Below are positions 1 through 6,141 of a DNA stretch of 8,243 nt, piece by piece. Every line of letters begins with the position of its first letter. Position 1 is the stretch's first letter. This DNA comes from QHXN01 sp040509515 (GTDB lineage Bacteria; Acidobacteriota; Blastocatellia; Pyrinomonadales; Pyrinomonadaceae). The DNA is taken from assembly GCA_040509515.1 (NCBI GenBank), contig JBEVKV010000142.1:1-8243 (forward strand). The letters are read 5' to 3'. The notes under the pieces are model-generated. The model made no database searches and was not told where the DNA came from. It worked only from the letters and a program-made list of their open reading frames with translations. Made by a program: the position numbers and the translations under genes.

Positions 1-762
1 ATTCTCGCCGTCGCATGAAACGGTCGCGCTGATGAACGACGACAGATTCAACTCGGCGAACTGAGGGTACGCGCTCTTGTTCTCCTCCAGAATGATGAGC
101 GGGCATAGATCCTGTTCGTGACTGTCGGTAACAACCCTCGACAGCGCGGCGACCCAATCCTCCGAAGCCCCCGCGTTGTTCAGAACGATGGGCGGGCTCC
201 AGCCCGTGTCGCCGGCATTCCGTCGCAGGTAAAGGGCGACGTCGGCCGTGAGGTACTTCTGGATAATCCGCAGCGCGATCTCGGGCACCGCGTCGGCGTC
301 GGTCAGCGATTCGGTCTCGCGGTAAAGCTCCCTGTGGGCGGTGAGCAGGTCGGAGTGATCCGACCACAGCAGCACGGCGTTTCGGGCCAGGCTCAGGCAA
401 TTACTGATGACGTTCGCGAGGGACGTGAGGTAGGACAGGGCTTCGGGGGTCGTGGGGCAGACGGTCAGGATGCCGTTGACCTGCTCTTTGTAGTAGATGG
501 GGAAGACCGTCAACGCGTGACCGCACAAACAAGTCAGGCCGTCACTTGTTTTGTTATCAAGCCACTCCGTGACGATTTTTTGGCACCGCTCTTCGGACAG
601 GCAGCCCGTCGAGGCGATAGGGCCTTCCGAGACCTTTTGTATGACGGCTTTCCCGTCGAGCTGTAGCAGCCGAATCACACACTCGCTTTGAGCCGCGACT
701 TGTTCGAGAAGAGGGGGCAGGCTCCTGATCCCTTTCAACTCGACAAGATTCATCCGTTGCAT
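1..762 (-). CDS. GAF/PocR-like sensory protein, N-terminal part (runs off left edge)
   Basis: An open frame of 254 codons runs from an ATG at 762 to the window edge with no stop, so the C-terminal part and any output domain are missing. The start is well supported: GGAGG lies 7 bases upstream, and the ATG overlaps the regulator's stop by one base (TGATG). Residues about 15-128 look like a GAF-type or PocR-type ligand-binding fold: a DG turn at 36-37, cysteines at 54, 60, 78 and 80 followed by GH, then FPIYYKEQVNGIL at 87-99 and a helix ending ANVISNCLSLARNA. A second GAF-like domain seems to begin near residue 155 (ALRIIQKYLTADVALYLRR). No signal peptide or membrane segment is visible, so a cytosolic sensor is likely. 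The full protein could be another histidine kinase, a phosphatase or a cyclase; the visible part cannot decide. GAF assignment is fairly sure, the PocR resemblance tentative. Confidence 0.8.
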   Translation of the reverse strand, partial: MQRMNLVELKGIRSLPPLLEQVAAQSECVIRLLQLDGKAVIQKVSEGPIASTGCLSEERCQKIVTEWLDNKTSDGLTCLCGHALTVFPIYYKEQVNGILTVCPTTPEALSYLTSLANVISNCLSLARNAVLLWSDHSDLLTAHRELYRETESLTDADAVPEIALRIIQKYLTADVALYLRRNAGDTGWSPPIVLNNAGASEDWVAALSRVVTDSHEQDLCPLIILEENKSAYPQFAELNLSSFISATVSCDGEN

Positions 763-1199
763 CAAGCTTCCTCCGCCGCCCGGGCCTGCGTGTCCCCGGA
801 GTGTTGAGGAGCTTCGCCTAACAATTCCCTGATTTTTGGTAGCAACTGCGTGCTGGCCTCGTCTTTCTTTACGTGGTGCGCGCCCGCCTCCAGCATGGCT
901 TGCACCTGCGGCTCTAATCCTATTACGGTGAGAATAAGGACGGGAGTTCCGCTGGTGACGGAAAGCTTTTTCAAGTGCCAGAAAACCTCGAACCCGTTGG
1001 GTCGGGGCATCAACAAATCAAGAATGATGAGGTCGAAGCCGTTCTTGCCGAACCGGCTGTCCTCGAAGCACGCGATGGCCTCTTCGCCGCTATCTACCGA
1101 ATGGACGTCGTAGCCGGCATTCTCCAGCCGCTGTAGAATCAGCATCCTGAAGGTATCGTCGTCGTCCAGCGCGAGAATGGTTTTCTTAGTTTCTGTCAT
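762..1199 (-). CDS. Single-domain response regulator (REC only, CheY/Spo0F-like)
   Basis: A 145-residue receiver-domain protein with no DNA-binding or enzymatic output domain, the size of a stand-alone REC protein. Seen directly: acidic cluster D12-D15 (LALDDDD), phospho-acceptor D61 in LIILDLLMP, the switch threonine T91 in LILTV, and the conserved-lysine region at K111/K112 (HHVKKD), which lacks the usual Pro after Lys. The last 20 residues are a polar, Ala/Glu-rich tail. I chose the ATG at 1199, 10 bases after the kinase stop, because the REC fold begins just after it. A GTG at 1247 in the same frame would add 16 residues inside the kinase gene and is less likely. The Shine-Dalgarno sequence is weak, so translation is probably coupled to the kinase gene. 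Known role of the family: accepting phosphate from a histidine kinase. The adjacent kinase is the obvious donor (inference), and the target would be another protein, possibly the downstream GAF protein. Confidence 0.93.
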   Translation of the reverse strand: MTETKKTILALDDDDTFRMLILQRLENAGYDVHSVDSGEEAIACFEDSRFGKNGFDLIILDLLMPRPNGFEVFWHLKKLSVTSGTPVLILTVIGLEPQVQAMLEAGAHHVKKDEASTQLLPKIRELLGEAPQHSGDTQARAAEEA

Positions 1200-1209
1200 G
1201 TCAGATCGA

Positions 1210-4035
1210 TCAACTTCGCCTTGGAAATTCCAACGTGAATTCGGCACCCCCGTCGGGGTGGTTCCTCGCGGTCGCGGTACCGCCGTGCAGCTCCATCGTT
1301 CGCGCGACTATGGACAAGCCGAGGCCGGTGCCTTCGATGTGCGCGTCTACGGCATTGCGGGCGCGAAAAAAACTGTCGAAGACAAAGCGCAGTTCCTCTT
1401 CGGGGATGCCGAAGCCTTCGTCGCGCACTATTATTCTGGCAGCCTTCTCGTCCGTCTCGACGAGCACATGCACCGTCTTTCCCACCGGCGAGAACTTAAT
1501 CGCATTCTCTAAAAGCGCCTCCACGGCGCTGGAAGCCCTCGCCACGTCGATACGCCACAGCAGCGGCGAAGTGACGGACACTTTAAAGCTGATCCCACGG
1601 GCCGCCGCCGGCCCCTGCAATCGTTCAATCGCGTCCGCGACCAAACGTTCTAAACTGTCGGACTTGATATTCAGCTTGGTGTCCGCGCCGAGCGCGGCGA
1701 AATCCCTCATCCTCTGTCCCAGTTCCAGATAGTTTTTGTTAATCTTCAGAATTCCGGGCATGTAAGTTATCTTAAACTGAGAATAGTTTATGACGTTGGA
1801 CTCCAGGTTACCAATCATCAGCTTTATGTTTGAAGCATGCGTGCCGAAGATGTGAGCCATCCGCCGTAAGAACTCATCTCTGATTTTACTGCCGCCAAGC
1901 AGGTCGATGGTTTGGCGGTTGACGATGGCCTGACACGCCAACGCGCCGTACAGCGTCAAGTACTGTAGGCTGCCCTCTAAAATCATCCGCCTCGTGGTAG
2001 TGTTATCGGCTGAAATATAGCCGTAAAGCTTGCTGTTCGTGACGAGGGGGACGACCGCCCACGGGAGGTCAGGGTCTTTCTTTAGCGACGGCGCGTCCGG
2101 GTCGGGGCCGAACATGCTTGAGTCGTAAAGTCTGGCCCGCCGCTCGGTCGACCAATGCTGTATCGTGTGCAGGATGTACGGATTCTTCTCCGCGAAGACC
2201 CTGAAGCCCTCCACCCTCTCGGCCGACTCCATCCCCACCGAACTCAGGCCGATAAAGCTTTGCGACTCTTCCTGAAACGCGAAGACCCGCACCCTGTCGA
2301 AACCGGCCTCCTGAACGCCCGACAAGATCGATTGAAGATTCTTTTTAAGATTGAGTTCCGTCTGCATCTGGTCGAGGATGCTGGCGATTTTGAGCAGAAC
2401 TCTTGCCCGCTCGCGCTCGATCTCCGACAGTGCGATTGTGGTGCCCGCCAGCGCGGCGAACGGCTTCAGCAAGTCTATGTGCTTCTGATCCGGCTGCTGA
2501 TGTTTATGCCGACTCCACGAAACCAGAACCCCCACGGCCTTGTCGCGATACACGAGCGGCACGCCGACCAGAGGGCCGTCAATCTTAAATCCCTGCACAC
2601 CCCTCTGGTGGACTTCCGGGTCGGTCTTAGGGTTACGACTAAAATAACCTTTGCACTCCCGAAGGACTTTGGTGACGAGGGCGGTCTCACCTAAGGGATA
2701 CTCAAACGACGTGGGGTCGATCTGAAGTTCGTCGCAGCCGACCGTGGCGGAGCCTTGTAGTATTCCCCTCTCGTAGTCGGCGATAAAAATCGCGCCCGCG
2801 TCGAAGCCGAAACTATTCGCGACGCTCTGCAGGATGTTGGTGAGCACCTCTTCCCTGCTCGGGGAGTGCTCGGTCAGGTTCTGGACGATGCCGCGGAAGG
2901 CGACCTCTTCGTCGATCACCTGAGCGGCGACCGTGGCGTACTGGGCCAGCAGTTGCAAAAGCTCAAGGTCGTGCTTGTTGAACCAGTCGGGCTTAGAAGA
3001 TTCGGCGTTCAAGACCCCGATCTTCTTGCCGTCGTACTCCAGACGGACGGCGATCTCGCTCTTCGTTAACGGGTAGGCCGCATGATACTTGTCACTGTAC
3101 TTCTCGTCGGACTCGACATCCCCGATGAGGGCGGGCTCTCCCGTTCGCCAGACTTCGTAGACCACGCTTGGCTCTGGCGACTCCTCCCCGAGCTTCAGCT
3201 CCGAAGTTCCGTACTGGGCGGCCGTGACCAGCCTGTGTTTGCCGGCGTCCCACCAGACAAAATCGCCGCGGTCGGCGCCGATCAATCGCATGCCTGTTTT
3301 TAGGATGTCGTTGAGGATGTCGTCCAGAGACTTCGCGCGTCCCATCGCGTCCATCAGGTCTCGGAGCGCGCCGAAGTTACGCAGGCCCTCCAACACGAGG
3401 ACGATCTTGTTGACCAGAATTTTGGCGATGAACTCGTCCACCTCGTCGAAGAAGGCCGTCTCCACGCCCGCCCCGTCCGAGCCCTTCTTGTTGTCCACCT
3501 TCGCCACCCCGAGGACGCGCCCCTTGCGGTCTTTCAAAGGGAACCCGAGCACGGAAAATCCCTGCCCCGAGATTAGGTGCGCCGTCGAGGCCCCCGCCTT
3601 GTTCGGGTGGTCGCGGAGCGCCGCGCCGTGCAGCCTGACAACCTCACCCTTAGAGGCTATGAAGCCGGTCATCCCGCCTTTCGGAACGTCCTGAATCTTG
3701 AGCCTCGGCGCTTCAATCTTATGAGGCTTGTCTAATTTATACGCCGACAGAATTAGTTCGTCCGGGGAATCTTCGTCGGTCAGGAAGATGGCCGCGGCTT
3801 CGGCTTCGAGGAGGCTCTTCACGCTTGAGGCGAGCGTGTCCAACGTATCCTGCCTGCTTCGGCGGAAGACGCTCTCCATCATCTCGTCGCTGGCCTTCAG
3901 GAGAGCCAGCAGTCTTTTGGTCGGGATATGGGCCGGCAGGTTTGCTTCCTGCTGCCAGTCAAGGCCGATCTGGTGGGCACCGTCAGTTCTTTGAGGCTTC
4001 ATTTTTATCCATGAGGTCGGCAGCGTCTCTGACAA
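1210..4035 (-). CDS. Four-GAF-domain sensor histidine kinase
   Basis: A 941-residue soluble sensor kinase with no signal peptide or transmembrane segment. Domain order by eye: N-terminal leader (1-45), GAF1 about 55-212, GAF2 about 230-376, GAF3 about 390-540, GAF4 about 545-708, a dimerisation/phosphotransfer helix region 716-785, and a HATPase_c domain 793-938. ATPase motifs are intact: N box with N844 (LLENAIKFSP), G1 D872-x-G-x-G-I, F box 886-891 (FDSFFR), G2 902-907 (GTGLGL). The phospho-acceptor is probably H728 in FLRRMAHIFGTHASN. The usual HELRTPL signature is eroded there: Glu after His is Ile, and Pro is absent. GAF domains bind small molecules or chromophores, but no ligand can be read from the sequence. 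The start is uncertain: TTG at 4035 has AGG five bases upstream, while ATG at 4002 (residue 12) has GGA seven to nine bases upstream. It heads an operon with the receiver protein and the GAF protein. Confidence 0.93.
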   Translation of the reverse strand: MSETLPTSWIKMKPQRTDGAHQIGLDWQQEANLPAHIPTKRLLALLKASDEMMESVFRRSRQDTLDTLASSVKSLLEAEAAAIFLTDEDSPDELILSAYKLDKPHKIEAPRLKIQDVPKGGMTGFIASKGEVVRLHGAALRDHPNKAGASTAHLISGQGFSVLGFPLKDRKGRVLGVAKVDNKKGSDGAGVETAFFDEVDEFIAKILVNKIVLVLEGLRNFGALRDLMDAMGRAKSLDDILNDILKTGMRLIGADRGDFVWWDAGKHRLVTAAQYGTSELKLGEESPEPSVVYEVWRTGEPALIGDVESDEKYSDKYHAAYPLTKSEIAVRLEYDGKKIGVLNAESSKPDWFNKHDLELLQLLAQYATVAAQVIDEEVAFRGIVQNLTEHSPSREEVLTNILQSVANSFGFDAGAIFIADYERGILQGSATVGCDELQIDPTSFEYPLGETALVTKVLRECKGYFSRNPKTDPEVHQRGVQGFKIDGPLVGVPLVYRDKAVGVLVSWSRHKHQQPDQKHIDLLKPFAALAGTTIALSEIERERARVLLKIASILDQMQTELNLKKNLQSILSGVQEAGFDRVRVFAFQEESQSFIGLSSVGMESAERVEGFRVFAEKNPYILHTIQHWSTERRARLYDSSMFGPDPDAPSLKKDPDLPWAVVPLVTNSKLYGYISADNTTTRRMILEGSLQYLTLYGALACQAIVNRQTIDLLGGSKIRDEFLRRMAHIFGTHASNIKLMIGNLESNVINYSQFKITYMPGILKINKNYLELGQRMRDFAALGADTKLNIKSDSLERLVADAIERLQGPAAARGISFKVSVTSPLLWRIDVARASSAVEALLENAIKFSPVGKTVHVLVETDEKAARIIVRDEGFGIPEEELRFVFDSFFRARNAVDAHIEGTGLGLSIVARTMELHGGTATARNHPDGGAEFTLEFPRRS

Positions 4036-4080
4036 ATGAGCCTGGAGAACAAATCATTCAAAACAACTGAATCTCCATCG

Positions 4081-4093
4081 TAAAGGGACTTTA
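4081..4093. repeat. Short inverted repeat TAAAG-GGA-CTTTA
   Basis: Five-base arms (4081-4085 and 4089-4093) are perfectly complementary around a 3-base centre. It lies about 46 bases upstream of the TTG kinase start and overlaps the candidate -10 element, a place where an operator would sit. It is short enough to be chance. Confidence 0.4.
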
Positions 4094-4116
4094 TCTTATT
4101 AGCACAGCAGTGGCAA
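4088..4116 (-). promoter_or_regulatory. Possible sigma-70-like promoter for the kinase operon
   Basis: On the minus strand TTGCCA (4116-4111) is followed after 17 bases by TAAAGT (4093-4088), about 53 bases before the TTG start. The -35 element matches well and the -10 element is mediocre. The spacing and AT-rich setting support it, but no second line of evidence exists, and the organism's promoter rules are unknown. Confidence 0.22.
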
Positions 4117-4126
4117 GACCAGTCTG

Positions 4127-4142
4127 GCGGAGGGCACTCCGC
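4127..4142. repeat. Hairpin-forming inverted repeat (6-bp GC-rich stem)
   Basis: GCGGAG (4127-4132) and CTCCGC (4137-4142) pair perfectly around a 4-base loop, with a possible G-T pair outside. No T tract follows on either strand, so it is not a standard intrinsic terminator. It could be a weak terminator of the exporter transcript or a structural element near the kinase promoter. Confidence 0.5.
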
Positions 4143-4201
4143 TCAATAATGATGTTATGAGGCGAGACGCGCGGGCGCACAAAAGCGTGACGCCGGGCTC
4201 G

Positions 4202-4215
4202 AAGTGGCGCCACTT
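4202..4215. promoter_or_regulatory. Perfect 14-bp palindrome AAGTGGCGCCACTT, possible operator
   Basis: The sequence equals its own reverse complement over 14 bases with no loop, which suits a homodimeric DNA-binding protein better than an RNA hairpin. It lies about 145 bases downstream of the exporter stop and about 185 bases upstream of the kinase start. The palindrome is seen directly; the operator role is inference. Confidence 0.4.
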
Positions 4216-4244
4216 AAAGGGAGACTTATTCTGATTCGGGATTA

Positions 4245-4275
4245 GGATTCCGAGAGGGTGAGGGATTCTGAGAGG
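4245..4275. repeat. Tandem-spaced direct repeat GGATTCYGAGAGG
   Basis: Two 13-base copies, at 4245-4257 and 4263-4275, differ at one position (C/T) and are offset by 18 bases. A shorter related piece (GATTCGGGAT) precedes them near 4233. The spacing is a little under two helical turns. They may be binding sites, or remnants of a short repeat expansion in noncoding DNA. Confidence 0.6.
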
Positions 4276-4361
4276 ATGTTGGATGGCCTGAAGGTAGGAT
4301 TAGCGCCGGCGAGCCTGTTCCCGCGACTCGACCGCGTTTCTCTCGCGCTTGAGGAAGGCGG

Positions 4362-6023
4362 TTACTGTGTGACGGCGTAGCCGATTGGCGACGACGCCTC
4401 CGTGCGGTCGAACTCGATTTTGCCGTATTCGAGCTTCACGAGCCGGTCGGCGACCTCGTAGAAGTGGCTGTCGTGACTGACGACGACGACGGTCTTGCCA
4501 CGCGCCTTCAGCTCCGGCAGGAGCTGGTGGTAGAAGACCTCTTTGAAGAGCGGGTCTTGGTCGGCCGCCCACTCGTCGAAGAGGTAGACGGGCCGGTCTT
4601 CGAGGTAGGCGGTCAGCAGGGCGAGTCGCTTGCGCTGCCCCTGCGACAGCTTCGTCGTCGAGAGCACGCCGTCGCTGACCTCGACCTTGTGCGCGAGCTG
4701 CAACTGCGCGAGGTACTGGCGCGCGCGCTCGTCGAGGCGCGGCGCGTCCAGCCCGAGCAAATTCTCGAAGAGGTAGAAGTCGGAGAAGACGGCCGAGAAG
4801 AGTTGGCGGTACTCGTCCCTGTTCTCGTCCGTGACGGGGCGGCCGCCGAGCAGCACCTCGCCCGACTCCGGCGCGTAGAGGCCGACGAGCAGCTTCGCCA
4901 GAGTGGTCTTGCCGCTGCCGTTGCCGCCGATGAGGAAGACCAGCTCGCCCGGCCGCAGCGCCAAATCGATGGGGCCGAGCAGGAAGCTCTCGCCCTTCTC
5001 CTCGGAGCGGTAGGTGTGCGTGACGCCGCGCAGCTCAAGACCCGACCAGGAGTCGGCGGCTTGTGCGGCGGCGGCGGGGGCCGGCTCCTCCGCGGCGTAG
5101 CTCTTGAGCGAGAGTCCCAGCTCCTCGACGCGCCCGACGGCGACGTTGGCGCGGCTCAGGTTCGGCAGCGTGTTCATCACGACCTGAAGCGGCGTCATCA
5201 TGAAGAGCAGCACGATGACGTAGCCCGTCAAGACCTCGGTGCTGACGGCGAGCCAGGCGGGCATGGCGAAGACCAGCAGCCCGACGACGACGAAGCCGAG
5301 CGCCTGCCCCCAGCTCGACGCCGCCGTGTAGATGAGCATCCCGCCGACGCTCTCGCTCCGGAACGACTCGGCCGTGTCTTGCAGCACCTCGTCGGCGAAG
5401 ACCTCGCGCCGGCGTCGGTTCAGTTTCAACTCCTTCGTCCCGTCCGTCAGCGCGCGGAAGTGGCCGAGCAGCGCGTCCGTGTGCTCGCGCGCGCGCCGCA
5501 GGTAGGCCATCGCGCGGACGACCGCCAACTGGTAGCCGGCGACCCCGAGCGCGATGAACCCGAGCGCGGCGAGCAGCACCTGCCACGAGAGCCAGCCGAG
5601 GTAGACGAGCCCGCCGACGAAGACCGCGACGTTGATGCAGATGATGGGGACGGTGAGCAGCGCGTTGGTGATGACGGGCACGTCGTCCGTCAGCGCCGCC
5701 AGCAGACGCGGCGCGCCGATCTCTTCCAGACGCCGCAACGGGCTGGCGAGAATCTGCCGGCTGAGCTGCATTCGCAGACGCAGGAGCGCGTCCTGCCCGA
5801 GCCTGACCAGCAGCGTCTCGGAGAGCATGCGCGCCAGCGGCAGCAGCACGCAGAGCCCGACGAAGGCCCACACGAGCGACTGGCGCGACTCCCCGGAAAG
5901 CTGCACCGCGGAGTTGATGACGGCCAGCATCCCCGTGCTGCTCGCGCCGCTGACGGCCCCGCCCAGAATCGCAAGGACGGCCGTGCGCCGCGAATACCGG
6001 ATGAGAAATGAGAACAGCTTCAT
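4362..6023 (-). CDS. Cyclic-peptide/lipopeptide ABC exporter (SyrD-like, fused membrane and ATPase domains)
   Basis: A 553-residue half-transporter with an N-terminal six-helix membrane domain (hydrophobic stretches near 14-36, 50-65, 119-143, 146-165, 235-255 and 264-284) and a C-terminal ATPase domain from about 328. Seen: Walker A GGNGSGKTT (366-374), signature LSQGQ (459-463), Walker B YLFDE (480-484) followed by WAADQDP, and H-loop H517. FSAVFSDFYLF where the Q-loop would be, and DEWAADQDP, are hallmarks I associate with the SyrD/PvdE cyclic-peptide exporter family; the length fits that family. Such proteins work as homodimers in the inner membrane and export nonribosomal peptides or siderophore precursors. 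Position just downstream of the NRPS gene supports export of its product (inference). I chose the ATG at 6023 because the family begins MKLFSFLIRYS-like. GTG at 6038 or 6101 would add residues that resemble no family sequence. Confidence 0.93.
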   Translation of the reverse strand: MKLFSFLIRYSRRTAVLAILGGAVSGASSTGMLAVINSAVQLSGESRQSLVWAFVGLCVLLPLARMLSETLLVRLGQDALLRLRMQLSRQILASPLRRLEEIGAPRLLAALTDDVPVITNALLTVPIICINVAVFVGGLVYLGWLSWQVLLAALGFIALGVAGYQLAVVRAMAYLRRAREHTDALLGHFRALTDGTKELKLNRRRREVFADEVLQDTAESFRSESVGGMLIYTAASSWGQALGFVVVGLLVFAMPAWLAVSTEVLTGYVIVLLFMMTPLQVVMNTLPNLSRANVAVGRVEELGLSLKSYAAEEPAPAAAAQAADSWSGLELRGVTHTYRSEEKGESFLLGPIDLALRPGELVFLIGGNGSGKTTLAKLLVGLYAPESGEVLLGGRPVTDENRDEYRQLFSAVFSDFYLFENLLGLDAPRLDERARQYLAQLQLAHKVEVSDGVLSTTKLSQGQRKRLALLTAYLEDRPVYLFDEWAADQDPLFKEVFYHQLLPELKARGKTVVVVSHDSHFYEVADRLVKLEYGKIEFDRTEASSPIGYAVTQ

Positions 6024-6067
6024 GTACGCCAACCCCACGTCATAGCAGACTTTCCTTCCGCCCGCAT
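6020..6067 (-). CDS. Possible 15-codon leader ORF coupled to the exporter start
   Basis: A tiny frame, MRAEGKSAMTWGWRT, begins at an ATG at 6067. GAGGAGGT ends 11 bases upstream, a strong Shine-Dalgarno sequence at slightly long spacing. Its TGA (6022-6020) overlaps the exporter ATG as ATGA, a classic coupling arrangement. A second in-frame ATG at 6043 has AAGGA 9 bases upstream. The exporter ATG itself has only a GGGG about 9 bases upstream, so ribosomes ending this frame could restart there. The peptide resembles nothing I recognise and may matter only as a translation relay. It could also be chance in a short gap. Confidence 0.3.
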   Translation of the reverse strand: MRAEGKSAMTWGWRT

Positions 6068-6141
6068 GTCCGTTTAGACCTCCTCGATGTGGGCGAGGCA
6101 CCCGGCCCGAATCGCCCCGCGCGTGCGCGAGCGAAGGCGCT

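Larger units (their letters stand above)
4036..4361. other. Intergenic region between exporter and kinase operon
   Basis: This 326-bp stretch has no convincing gene. A possible frame covering 4300-4572 on the minus strand is an out-of-frame shadow of the exporter's end. The left third, next to the kinase, is AT-rich and probably holds the kinase promoter. The right part holds a palindrome and direct repeats, listed separately. No RNA gene was recognised. No GC hairpin followed by a T run was found after the exporter stop, so read-through from the exporter into the kinase operon cannot be excluded. Confidence 0.8.

Noticed and set aside
118..666. A 182-codon plus-strand frame at the left end
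   Set aside because: It is antisense to the GAF protein, which has a strong ribosome site and recognisable domains; the plus-strand product shows no family features.
1245..1260. Perfect hairpin CACCCC-CGTC-GGGGTG
   Set aside because: It lies within the last codons of the kinase, in the conserved HPDGGAEF end of the ATPase domain, and has no T run. It is best explained by coding sequence.
4300..4572. A 90-codon minus-strand frame overlapping the exporter's 3' end
   Set aside because: It overlaps the ATPase domain in another frame, has Arg/Pro/Ala-rich shadow composition and no recognised domain.
4772..4800. Missing Q-loop glutamine in the exporter (FSAVFSDFYLF)
   Set aside because: I associate this form with the SyrD-like cyclic-peptide exporter family, so it is a family trait and not a defect.
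4464..6011. A 515-codon open frame on the plus strand, opposite the exporter
   Set aside because: It is exactly antisense to an exporter with intact motifs. Its composition (very rich in Arg, Glu, Asp, Gln, Ala) is that expected from the reverse frame of a GC-rich gene, and it shows no domain.
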